Shown piece by piece: positions 31,001-35,439 of a DNA stretch of 64,000 bases. Positions within the stretch are counted from its first letter, which is position 1. The number at the start of each line of letters is the position of its first letter. Origin of the DNA: Nocardia sp. MH4 (GTDB lineage Bacteria > Actinomycetota > Actinomycetes > Mycobacteriales > Mycobacteriaceae); the NCBI RefSeq assembly GCF_019266065.1, contig NZ_LPNR01000107.1, forward strand, positions 1-64,000. Reading direction: 5' to 3'. The notes under the pieces are model-generated. The model saw nothing but the letters and a program-made list of their open reading frames with translations. It made no database searches and was not told the DNA's origin. A program made the position numbers and the translations under genes.

Positions 31001-32825
31001 GGGCGCGACCGCCCGGCGCTTCGCGCAGGCGCTGCCCGGCGTCGACCTGATCAACTGGTACGGCCCGGCCGAGGCGACCGTCGTCACCGCCGCGCGGGCC
31101 GATGCCGGTGCCGCCGTGAGCATTCCGATCGGCACGCCGGTGGCCAACACCCGGGTGCACGTGCTGGACCGGCAGCTGCGGCCGGTGCCGCCCGGCACCG
31201 CGGGCGAGCTGTACCTGGAGGGCGTGCAGCTGGCGCGCGGCTACCTCGGTGCCGCGGCGCTGACCGCCGAACGGTTCGTCGCCCAGGCGGGCGGCGGCAG
31301 GCTCTACCGCACCGGCGACGTGGTCCGCTGGACCGCGGAGCACGAGCTGGAATACCTGGGGCGCAGCGACTTCCAGGTGAAGCTGCGCGGCCAGCGGATC
31401 GAGCTCGGTGAGGTCGAGGCCGTGCTGCTGGATCACCCCGAGGTCAGGCACGCCGCCGTCGCGCTGGTGCACGGCCCGACCGGTGATCGGCTGGTCGGTT
31501 ACGTCGTCCCGGTCGAGACGGCCGAGCAGCCGTCGGCCGCGACAACGCCGCCCGCGGCCGGATACTCCATCGAGAGCGGCGCGGGCACCACCGGACTCGA
31601 CGAGGCGGCGCTGCTCGCCCACGCCAGAACCGCGCTGCCCTCGTACATGGTCCCCTCGACTCTGGTGACCTTGAAGTCGTTGCCGCTCAACGCCAGCGGC
31701 AAGCTCGACCGCAACGCGCTGCCGGTACCGGCCTTCACCACCCGGCCCTACCGGCCGCCGACGACCCCGCTACAACGCGCGGTCGCCGAGGTGTACGCGG
31801 AGGTGCTCGGCGCGGGCAAGGTCGGCCTCGACGACGACTTCTTCGAACTCGGCGGCAACTCGCTGGTCGCCACCAAGGCGATCAGCAGGCTGCGCACCCG
31901 GGTCGGCGCCGAGGTGCGGGTGCAGTGGTTCTTCACCGACGCCACGGTCGCCGCGCTGGCCGCGCGCATCGACGCCACGCAGTCCGACACCGGCGACTAC
32001 GACGTCGACTCCGACGACGCGCTCGGCGTGCTGCTGCCCATCCGCAACCGGGTGCCGCACGGCACCGAGGCGAGCGGGCCGCTGTTCTGCATCCACCCGA
32101 TGTACGGCCTGGCCTGGTGCTACGCGGGCCTGACGCAGTACATCCCGGCGCGGCGGCCGATCTTCGGTCTGCAGTCGCCGGCGTTGAGCCAGGCGGGCTA
32201 CCTGCCCGGCACGCTCACCGAGATGGCTCGCCGCTACGTCGCCGAGATCAAGGCGCAGCAGCCGCACGGTCCGTACCGGCTGATGGGCTGGTCGCTGGGC
32301 GGTGTGCTCGCCCACGACGTGGCCACCCAGTTGCAGGCGGCGGGGGAGCAGGTGTCGCTGCTGGTGATGCTCGATTCGCACCCCGATATCGACGTCCCCG
32401 ATTTCCACACCGCGGTCCGGGACGCGCTCGCCGAACTCGGCGTCGACCTGAGCGCGGCGCTGCCCGCCTCGGGCGTGCGTGAGCTCAGCGAGGACGGCCT
32501 GGCCGCCCTGCACGCGATCGTGCCCGCCAACATGGCCGTGCTGACCCCCGAGCGGTTGCGCCGGATCTACCGCAGCGCGGTGCGCTCGGCCGAGCTGATC
32601 GCCGAGCACCAACCCGCGGTCTTCCGGGGCAGGCTGGAGTACTTCAGCGCGCTCGGACACGAGACGGCGTCGCGGAATTGGGCGCCGTATGTCGAGGGCG
32701 AGGTCCGCGATCGGCCGGTCGCGGTGGTGCATGATCAGATGACCTCACCGGAGGCGCTCGCCGAAATCGGCCCGCGCCTGGCGGAGTTGCTGGATGTCTG
32801 CGACCGGGAGTCCGGGGCACGATGA
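16047..32825 (+). CDS. Giant five-module NRPS with E-like domain and thioesterase
   Basis: 5592 residues. Order with approximate residues of key motifs: A1 (TSGSTG 178), T1 563, C1 HHITADG 749, A2 1233, T2 1631, C2 HHIAADA 1829, A3 2314, T3 2696, C3 HHIAADG 2882, A4 3371, T4 GGDSI 3750, epimerization-like domain 3800-4215, C4 HHILIDG 4402, A5 4867, T5 5270, thioesterase with GWSLGG 5414. It should take over the chain from the C domain of the previous protein, add five residues and release the product. Pockets read by eye: A1 D-A-F-F-V-G-G-M-G-K, A2 D-V-W-D-F-I-L-V-S-K, A3 D-L-W-T-L-I-L-V-S-K, A4 D-A-L-F-V-G-G-I-M-K, A5 D-I-W-H-F-A-W-V-V-K; none is assigned with confidence. T4 has the GGDSI form usual before an epimerase and C4 has the FPLVRLGQ-x-EL entry of post-epimerase C domains. 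The epimerase itself has lost its histidines. C2 has Ala in place of the motif Gly. Confidence 0.96.
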   Translation: MTRTSRVSARAAQRGKSLPQLVSVAVESNPGGIALSWSDGVSAPVRLTYAELDERANRLARLLIARGVGPEDIVAIGIPRSAESVLALWAVTKTGAAFLPVDPNYPPARLTHMLGDAGAVLGVAVGAAMDRLPDTIEWLCLDDEAVRRATEEQSSDPVTRDDRVRPLRLHHPAYVVYTSGSTGLPRGVVVTHTGLANVHEYQREHYRLGPDSRVLQLASPSFDASVFEVLMALTGASTLVVVPPTVYGGDDLAQLLRRERVTHAFITPTALASVDPQGLDDFRVIVAGGEACPPELVRRWVLPLAGGGEREMYNGYGPTEATMGTNFSAPMVPGQVVTIGPPIRNVTEYVLDERLVRVPDGIIGELYIAGNALARAYHRRPALTAARFVTDPFDPAGGRMYRTGDLVRRRADGSVEFVGRNDFQVKVRGFRIELGEIDAVLTEPDSVDFAVTVGHELDNGTTILAAYVHAAPGARIDLDELLAHAKAGLPAHMVPTALTVLDTIPLTPVGKLDRAALPAPTLRAQEFRAPSGAVEKLIAHIFTELLRPENPIGADDDFFALGGNSLLATQAAARIGAELSARVPAGHVFERPTVAGLAELLEPLQGGGGPVAPTRRERPDLIPLSPAQQRMWFLNQFDPASLAETIPFALRLTGPFDPRALHSALTDLVQRHESLRTYYPAVDGVGHQVVLPMAEAVPDVLVDELTEDELPLWLGEFATTGFDVAQGVPLRVALAELGPREHVLAVALHHITADGASVAPLLRDLLGAYLARRNRSRPSWQPLPVQYADYTLWHRELLGAEDDPDSVAAAQIAFWRDTLAGLPDRLDLPTDRPRPPVFTGRGAEFGFQIPAEVHTAVAALAQRSGASEFMVVHAAFAVLLSRLAHTDDIAIGTPVAGRGARELDDLIGMFVNTLVLRSRIDEHASFADLLRETKRADIAAFAQADLPFERLVELLDPVRSQAHHPLFQVALFFQNLDLPNLRLPGLDATPVEFGGAVARFDLQLTIVPGTDPAEPMAASFNYATDLFDADSIETMAARFTHLLAAVAADASVRIAEIDLLTAAERELTLTAWNGTSHPVTPELMLDAYRRAVQAHPDATALVYEGTELTYRQFDERVNALARLLIQAGVGPEGLVGLAIRRSPELVVAMYAVLTAGGAYVPLDPDHPAERIAYILDTARPAAVLSAEAMPVPEGTELLRLDELDTRGVPVDPVRPAELRAPLRADHPAYVIFTSGSTGKPKGVAISHAAIHNQLVWMLAKYPLALGDVYLQKTATTFDVSLWGYFMPLRVGATLVLATPDGHRDPAYLIDLIARHHVTVTDFVPSMLTVFAAQAASDGGPAVGGSAPAALASLREVFVIGEALPPETVDAMAEVSSARLHNLYGPTEAAVSVTYWPARPGERTVPIGLPQWNTRVYVLDSRLRPVPPGIAGELYLAGDQLARGYVARPGLTADRFVADPFDAGKRMYRTGDLVVWRRPTTTAPHRLDYLGRIDFQVKFRGQRIELGEIETALLAHETVSQAVALVAPTELGDQLVAYVVPAPGQAADPDRLRTVASKTLPTYMVPASVTVLDALPLNASGKLDRKALPAPHFSARAFRAPSTEQEQLVAGLFGEVLGRTDIGADDDFFALGGNSLIATRLVARLGAATGDRVAVRALFEAPTVAGLAATLGTDTATTATSGLGTLARPDELPLSPAQRRMWFLNRFDQGTAGEGAAAYNLPFALRLTGSLDVTALGAALRDVLARHEVLRTIYPDTGDGPIQRVLPVEQVDLDVAVRRVDPAALIDHVGALAATAFDVTAEVPLRVQLLDITGDGPDAPTEYVLAVVVHHIAADASSMAPLVRDVTTAYLARTAGHAPGWPALPVQYADYALWQLDRLGAENDAESVAAAQLSFWRAELSGLPDLIELPADRPRPAVASLAGSRVPVRIDADTHAGLARIAQDSGATVFMVLHTAFAVLLARMASAADVAVGTPFAGRGERELDDLIGMFVNTVVLRTHYDGGASFTELLAAQRTRDLAAFAAADIPFERLVEVLDPPRSTARHPLFQVGLSFQNVDRAALELPGLRIAPVSAELAVSQFDLHLIVGDGYAADGTPTGIEGFFTYATDLFDAETVRAFADRLALLLDAIVREPGVVVGDVDLRTSAERATEITAGAADLAIPGGTLADLPSLARPETVALVADLPEGRLELTYAEFEARVNRLARHLISLGVGPESLVALALPRSIDLVVAMFAVARSGGAYVPIDPDQPADRTDYILGTAAPICVLSNGFRTDAAPVVRVDHPVIASADPSPITDTDRRAPLRPENTAYVIFTSGSTGRPKGVAVPHAAVVNQLQWLRGEFGTDAHDVFLLKTPATFDLSVWEFWSAAVCGGKLVIAAPDGHRDPAYLDALITDAGVTTLTAVPSLLDALAGYWEARPQPLTRVLAIGEALPAPLAQRLLTALPDTRLDNLYGPTEAAVSITDHRVTSADVVSVPIGTPEWNSRVYVLDERLRPVAPGVRGELYLAGAQLARGYLRKAALSAERFVADPFEAGARMYRTGDLVARDRTGALNYLGRTDFQVKIRGFRVEPGEVEAVLLGLPGISQAAVLARTDPHFGDRLVAYVVGTDIEAAQLKSALRDKLPAYLVPEAFVVLDSLPRTVNGKLDRAALPAPVFEAAAFRAPATPTEQLVAGVYAEILGVDAVGADDDFFALGGNSLLATRAAARISAALDRAVGVRLLFEAPTVTDLALRVHRSDELAALPLVAGPRPDRLPLSLAQQRMWLLNRLDPDATVYNIPAAIRLTGALDLAALAVAVGDLFARHEVLRTRYPEHGDGPVQEVLAPGAVRVDLTPMLVTADDLADEVRRTVAEGFDVTAAPPVRLRLLRLGADDHVLVFVAHHIAADGFSMGPLTRDLVLAYTARTEGAAPAWSPLPLQYADYAVWQRESLGDEADPASTAAAQLTYWTDELAGLPEEIALPADRPRPSVQSFAGALSTVEIDARLHAGLAGLARAEGVTVFMVVQAALAVLLARTSGTDDVAIGTPIAGRGARELDDLVGMFVNTLVLRSRVTEAEPFTALLRQTRDTDLRAFAHADIPFERVVEAVQPVRSAGRHPLFQVALSFENLAPVAFELPGITVGALDARTAEAKFDLLLTLRELPDHGGMHAEFTYATDLFDESTIQAFGARFARLLAELVADPEVAVGDVALLDEAEFIAQTTFTGPPAEPARTLSQLMDAAVLANPSGVAVRGDGRGFTYADLDAAANQLARGLIARGAGPEVAVAVAIRRSVESVLAVWAIARTGAMIVPIDPGYPAERITHMAADSGAVFGVTLAAELTGLPTLPGDAGWVALDDREFTAEVAGYASVALREIELRAQPSTGNGAYMIYTSGSTGLPKGVVVTHAGLANFCAEQQQRYQLDSGSRALAFASPSFDASMLELLLALGGAGTLVVAPAGSVGGTELAELIRTEGVTHTFLTPTVLATLDPAGVPGLRHLVVGGEQVPAELVARWNTLAQRKFHNGYGPTETTIMAAISDPLTPGDDTHMGGPIRGTTALVLDGRLRPVPEGVTGELYLGGIQLARGYHRRVGLTAARFVADPYGAPGTRLYRTGDLVRRRGDVLEFVGRNDFQVKIRGLRIELGEIDAVLAAAPGVSWVTTMGRDNGAGATMLVSYVLAEPGERLDPAELTALAGRVLPDYMVPAAIVVLDELPLTPVGKLDRRALPDPVTVRRDHRPPRTAAERALARVIGEVLGHDRVGLDDDFFALGGDSITAIQVVSRAAAAGVVLRPRDLFDARTVGALAGRAEVTLDAGSRPAALPLTATAAQLMEAGDTAVEPRAVLLDVPVDCSDDAVAEVVHAVMNQHPMLWAVLDRSGSEPVLVIPSQDERTGDAFRRLDATDGESSLPVDDIVAAAAAALDPDEGRNIHFVLTGDGEHNSTLVVVANSLVLDEPSWRSVVDQLTTAWSRGRHAAPAAPDAGLGDLVRRLAEYPSSARARAEREYWHRAIRSRAGETADLRQRNRVSLSITGEGTAAVTTVADAYRATVDEVLLTAAALALHTAADTAVARVIGSVVRLRADQRVLGRPDAESVVGGFTTDYPLVLRLDGVDIADALVGGPAAGAALAQIKELRRSVPAHGAGFGLLRYLDVETADSVRSLDRGRFAVRFRDLRPARVHTDLAADDLALVLTVDATDDGMVARFDYAGALLTADAVKTFAEHWIRALGGLAEHGLRPGAGGFTPSDFPLVRLGQTELGRLVRRYPLLSDIWPVTPLQSGMLFHALLAENSVDPYITQFVLDLDPAVDDERLHQAAQTVLDRHDNLRVAFATDAAGTPLQVVLDDIDVPWQVIDTVPHGVDPEGTAWSRSATAAGPAGLDAAAAAYQRIKAADLSAHFDMAVAPLLRFTLVRTPEGAHLLVTSHHILIDGWSTPLLLQELLTAYAVGGRSRRLPKVAPYRDYLAWLAEQDLDAARQAWRTALTGLAEPTPLAPVDQGREIATGTGETGFELSPADTVALSTLAAGLGVTVNTVVQAAWGLLIARLVDRDDVVFGATVSGRPATLDGVERMVGLFLNAIPVRVRLRPGDTVAELLRRLQDDQAALLDHHYLGLGEIQEIAGIDALFDTLVVFESFPVDREALAQAASGSAAVTGMDAANGTHYPLTVQVVADSQLRVSVKYLRDVFGEATATALAQRLSMLLARFTAAPESRIAEIDVLLAEERAVLSAANATDAPELLDEATLLSLFDAQVAKTPDAVAFVDGETSLTYAEFDAKARALAAALDAQGAGPDALVAVAMRRGIDLVTAIYAVLRTGAAYVPVDPDHPAERTDRVLAAAAPVCVLTTTETGFGTAAEVSVVTVDTLAATSAPVPRATVRPDNLAYVIHTSGSTGTPKGVMLTHRQLVAQFRWAQRAYPHGPGDVVLHKTPVTFDISTWELLWPLQTGATVVIAAPDGHRDPAYLAGVLAEHAVTTVHFVPSMLDAFLADRADSGFPALRRVFAAGEALSGATARRFAQALPGVDLINWYGPAEATVVTAARADAGAAVSIPIGTPVANTRVHVLDRQLRPVPPGTAGELYLEGVQLARGYLGAAALTAERFVAQAGGGRLYRTGDVVRWTAEHELEYLGRSDFQVKLRGQRIELGEVEAVLLDHPEVRHAAVALVHGPTGDRLVGYVVPVETAEQPSAATTPPAAGYSIESGAGTTGLDEAALLAHARTALPSYMVPSTLVTLKSLPLNASGKLDRNALPVPAFTTRPYRPPTTPLQRAVAEVYAEVLGAGKVGLDDDFFELGGNSLVATKAISRLRTRVGAEVRVQWFFTDATVAALAARIDATQSDTGDYDVDSDDALGVLLPIRNRVPHGTEASGPLFCIHPMYGLAWCYAGLTQYIPARRPIFGLQSPALSQAGYLPGTLTEMARRYVAEIKAQQPHGPYRLMGWSLGGVLAHDVATQLQAAGEQVSLLVMLDSHPDIDVPDFHTAVRDALAELGVDLSAALPASGVRELSEDGLAALHAIVPANMAVLTPERLRRIYRSAVRSAELIAEHQPAVFRGRLEYFSALGHETASRNWAPYVEGEVRDRPVAVVHDQMTSPEALAEIGPRLAELLDVCDRESGAR
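27440..28690 (+). other. Epimerization domain with degenerate active site (within the giant NRPS)
   Basis: The region keeps the late blocks of an NRPS epimerase: VDEVLLTAAALAL, GFGLLRYL and VGGFTTDYPLVL. The catalytic block normally reads IHHLVVDGVSW; here it reads ANSLVLDEPSW, so both histidines are Asn/Ser and the Gly is Glu. The opening PLTPIQ-type block is also eroded (PLTATAAQL). By the known role of the second His, this domain should not epimerize. Confidence 0.85.
29067..29115 (+). repeat. 49-base insert in a condensation domain, copy 2
   Basis: This copy starts GAGGGCACTGCGTGGTCAC and encodes EGTAWSRSATAAGPAG between the PWQVID and YQRIKAADL parts of the post-epimerase condensation domain. 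It is related to the stretch at 234-282 with about eight base differences over 49, but sits elsewhere in the domain fold. Confidence 0.5.
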
Positions 32826-32860
32826 CATCGGTGATGCCGGTGAGGCATGATGTGACCGCG

Positions 32861-32889
32861 CTGTTGTAACGATTCCTACTGTTGTATCG
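32861..32889 (+). repeat. Near-perfect 11-base direct repeat upstream of the mycolyltransferase
   Basis: CTGTTGTAACG (32861-32871) and CTGTTGTATCG (32879-32889) are 18 bases apart in the 127-base gap between the NRPS stop and the next gene. The spacing is close to two helical turns, so they could bind a regulator or lie over a promoter. I see no convincing -35/-10 pair and no T-rich terminator after the NRPS. Confidence 0.35.
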
Positions 32890-32952
32890 CCTGGGTAACC
32901 CGTAGGGTTCTGGCGTGGTGCAACCCATTCGAAACGAAGCGAAGGTGCGAAA

Positions 32953-34020
32953 TTGATTCGTCGGCACACCCGGCGTCGTGGCTCCCGCGCCGCGGCGATG
33001 ATCGCGGCGACCGCAGTGGCCGCCGGACTGCTGTCCGGCATCGGCGCGAGCCCGGCCTCGGCTGACCCGATCATCGATTCCAAGAGCCTGCTCGCCAACC
33101 CCGTTTCCGAGGACGGCTCCAAGATCGTCAAGGCCGAGGTGAAGGACTCGCGCAGCCTGCGGCTGCACGTGTACTCCGCGGCGATGGACACCAACATCAT
33201 CGTCGACGTCCAGCGCCCCGCCGACGCCTCCGTGCCGCGTCCCACCCTGTACCTGCTCAACGGTGCCGGTGGCGGCGAGGACTCCGCGTCCTGGGTCGCC
33301 AAGACCGACGCGCTGGAGTTCCTCGGCGACAAGAACGTCAACGTGATCCAGCCGATCGGTGGCGCCTGGAGCTACTACACCGACTGGATCGCCGACGACC
33401 CGGTGGTCGGCCGCAACAAGTGGAAGACCTTCTTCACCGAGGAGTTGCCCCCGCTGATCGACGGCGCGCTGGGCACCAACGGCGTGAACGCCATCGCGGG
33501 TCTGTCCACCTCGGGCACCACCGTGCTCGCGCTGCCGATCGCCAAGCCGGGCCTGTACAAGGCGGCCGCGGCCTACTCCGGGTGCGCGCAGACCTCCGAC
33601 CCGGTCGGCTCGGAGTTCGTCAAGCTCACGGTCGAGACCTGGGGCGGCGGCGACACCATGAACATGTGGGGCCCGCAGGGCTCGGCGGAGTGGGTCGCCA
33701 ATGATCCCTACGTGCACGCCGAGGGGCTGCGCGGGCTGGATCTCTACATCTCCACCGGCAACGGCCTGCCCGGTCCGTACGACACCCTCGACGGTCCGTA
33801 CGCGCTGCCCGGCGCCTACGGTCTGGCCAACCAGATCGTCATCGGCGGCGTCATCGAGGCGGGCACCAACTTCTGCACGCACAACCTGGCCAACCGGCTC
33901 AACGAGCTGGGTATCCCGGCGACCTTCAACTTCCGTCCCAACGGCACCCACTCGTGGGGCTACTGGAAGGACGAGCTGAAGCTGTCGTGGCCGGTCCTGG
34001 CCCGCGGTCTCGGCCTGTAG
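32953..34020 (+). CDS. Secreted mycolyltransferase / antigen 85-type esterase
   Basis: 355 residues from TTG 32953, chosen because a GAAGG site precedes it and it gives a complete signal peptide: basic start, hydrophobic 13-30, cleavage probably after ASA at residue 37. The mature part is an alpha/beta hydrolase of the antigen 85 family. GLSTSGTT at 183-190 supplies the nucleophile (Ser187 by analogy with GLSMSG), and NGTHSWGYW supplies the catalytic His333. Family members move mycolic acids from trehalose monomycolate to trehalose or arabinogalactan outside the membrane, so the host makes mycolates. Length is slightly above the roughly 325-340 residues of antigen 85. It lies alone between the NRPS and a strong terminator; no sequence evidence ties it to the peptide, although transfer of an acyl chain to an exported product cannot be excluded. 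Confidence 0.9.
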   Translation: MIRRHTRRRGSRAAAMIAATAVAAGLLSGIGASPASADPIIDSKSLLANPVSEDGSKIVKAEVKDSRSLRLHVYSAAMDTNIIVDVQRPADASVPRPTLYLLNGAGGGEDSASWVAKTDALEFLGDKNVNVIQPIGGAWSYYTDWIADDPVVGRNKWKTFFTEELPPLIDGALGTNGVNAIAGLSTSGTTVLALPIAKPGLYKAAAAYSGCAQTSDPVGSEFVKLTVETWGGGDTMNMWGPQGSAEWVANDPYVHAEGLRGLDLYISTGNGLPGPYDTLDGPYALPGAYGLANQIVIGGVIEAGTNFCTHNLANRLNELGIPATFNFRPNGTHSWGYWKDELKLSWPVLARGLGL

Positions 34021-34041
34021 GGTCGACACGTTCGACGAAGG

Positions 34042-34073
34042 CCGCCCCGGTATCGCCGGGGCGGTTTTCGTTT
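34042..34073 (+). terminator. Rho-independent terminator after the mycolyltransferase
   Basis: A perfect nine-base stem CCGCCCCGG / CCGGGGCGG with loop TATCG is followed by TTTTCGTTT. It begins 21 bases after the stop codon. Confidence 0.9.
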
Positions 34074-34191
34074 CCCGGACCGGCTCTCGACGTTTGCGAA
34101 TTGTGGTTAACTTAGGTTGACTGGTCCGGCGTCGCCCGGTGGGCACGCAGCCAGTTGTCAGTACCCGGTTCGCGGAACGGAAAGTGAGTGC

Positions 34192-35439
34192 ATGGTCGCC
34201 GATCGCAGTGAGGCCGAACGCGCCTGCGAGCCGACCACCGCACCGGCGCGGGTCGTGCGCCGCAGGCCCAAGGACCGCAAGATCCAGATCATGCGGGCCG
34301 CCGCGCGCGCGTTCAGCGCCCGCGGCTACTACCCGGTCGGCGTGGACGAGATCGCCGCCGAGGTCGGCATCTCCGGGCCCGCCCTGTACCGGCACTTCGC
34401 CAACAAATACGCCCTGCTGGTCGCCGCCGCGGAGGAGGGCGCCCGGGGACTGCGCGATTGCGCGGCGGCCGCCGACGATCCCGCGTTGCCCCCGCGGGCC
34501 CGGCTCGACGCGCTGCTCACCGCCGTCGCCGAGCAGAACATCGACTTCCGGCGCGAGGCCGGTCTCTACCGCTGGGAACGCCGCTACCTCGAGCGCGAGG
34601 ACCGCGTGCGCATCCGCGCGTTCTATCGCGAACTCGAGGCCATGGTCGCGGCGCCGATCGCCGACCTGCACCCCGGGGAGAGCCCCGACAATGTCACCCT
34701 GCGGGCGGTCGGCGCGCTGAGTTCGCTGGCCAGCATCGCCGCGCACCGCACCACGCTCTCGCACTCGCGCATCCTCGCGCTGCAACTCGACATGGCCTGG
34801 GCGATCGTGCGGGCCGAGCTGCCGCCGGCGCCCGCCGCCGCCGAGCCGGACAAGCAGAATCGCGGCCTGCCGGTGACGTCGAAACGCGAACAGCTGCTCA
34901 CCGAGGCGATCAAGATCTTCGGCCGTAACGGCTACCACGAGTCGGGCATCGAGGAGATCGGCGCCGCTGTCGGCATCAACGCCTCCAGCGTCTACCGGCA
35001 CTTCGACAGCAAGGCCGACCTGCTCGCCGCCGCCTTCCACCGCACCGGCGACCGGCTCGCGGTGGCCATCGGCGAGGCGCTGGCCGAGTCCGAGAGCCGC
35101 GCCGACGCCGCACGCCTCATCGCCGACCGCTACGCCCGGCTCACCTTCGCCACGCCGGAGATCATGCCGGTCTACTACGCGGAGTTCAGCAACCTCCCGC
35201 AGGCCGAACAGCACCGGCTGCGCGCCATCCAGCGCCAGAACGTCCTGGAATGGGCCAACCTGCTCGACGGCGACCCGATCGAGGCCAGGTTCCGCGTGCA
35301 CGCCGCGATCGGTCAGATCATCGATGTCGGCCGGCTGTTGCGCTTCGACTCCCGCCCCGAGCAGCTGGCCCGGCTCGGCGCGCTCACCGGCGCGGTCCTG
35401 CTCGGTGACAAGGGCGACCGGGACGACGCCGCGACCTAG
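34192..35439 (+). CDS. Double TetR-type transcriptional regulator
   Basis: 415 residues from ATG 34192, preceded by GGAAAGTGAG; a longer frame upstream has no ribosome site. Two TetR-like DNA-binding units are fused. The first (about 25-75) has IMRAAARAFSARGYYPVGVDEIAAEVGISGPALYRHF in pieces, and the second (about 225-280) has LLTEAIKIFGRNGYHESGIEEIGAAVGINASSVYRHF in pieces. Each is followed by a helical region, so the protein looks like a tandem duplication of a whole regulator. TetR proteins normally act as homodimers of single-HTH subunits of about 200 residues, so one chain here may fold as a pseudo-dimer. The TAG stop shares the palindrome CTAG with the stop of the convergent aldehyde dehydrogenase gene. 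Ligand and targets are unknown; the nearby DrrABC-type genes are a possible target. Confidence 0.88.
   Translation: MVADRSEAERACEPTTAPARVVRRRPKDRKIQIMRAAARAFSARGYYPVGVDEIAAEVGISGPALYRHFANKYALLVAAAEEGARGLRDCAAAADDPALPPRARLDALLTAVAEQNIDFRREAGLYRWERRYLEREDRVRIRAFYRELEAMVAAPIADLHPGESPDNVTLRAVGALSSLASIAAHRTTLSHSRILALQLDMAWAIVRAELPPAPAAAEPDKQNRGLPVTSKREQLLTEAIKIFGRNGYHESGIEEIGAAVGINASSVYRHFDSKADLLAAAFHRTGDRLAVAIGEALAESESRADAARLIADRYARLTFATPEIMPVYYAEFSNLPQAEQHRLRAIQRQNVLEWANLLDGDPIEARFRVHAAIGQIIDVGRLLRFDSRPEQLARLGALTGAVLLGDKGDRDDAAT

Noticed and set aside
34106..34124. Possible iron box before the double TetR gene (GTTAACTTAGGTTGACTGG)
   Set aside because: Only about 8 of 19 positions fit the IdeR consensus, close to what chance similarity around TTAGG would give.
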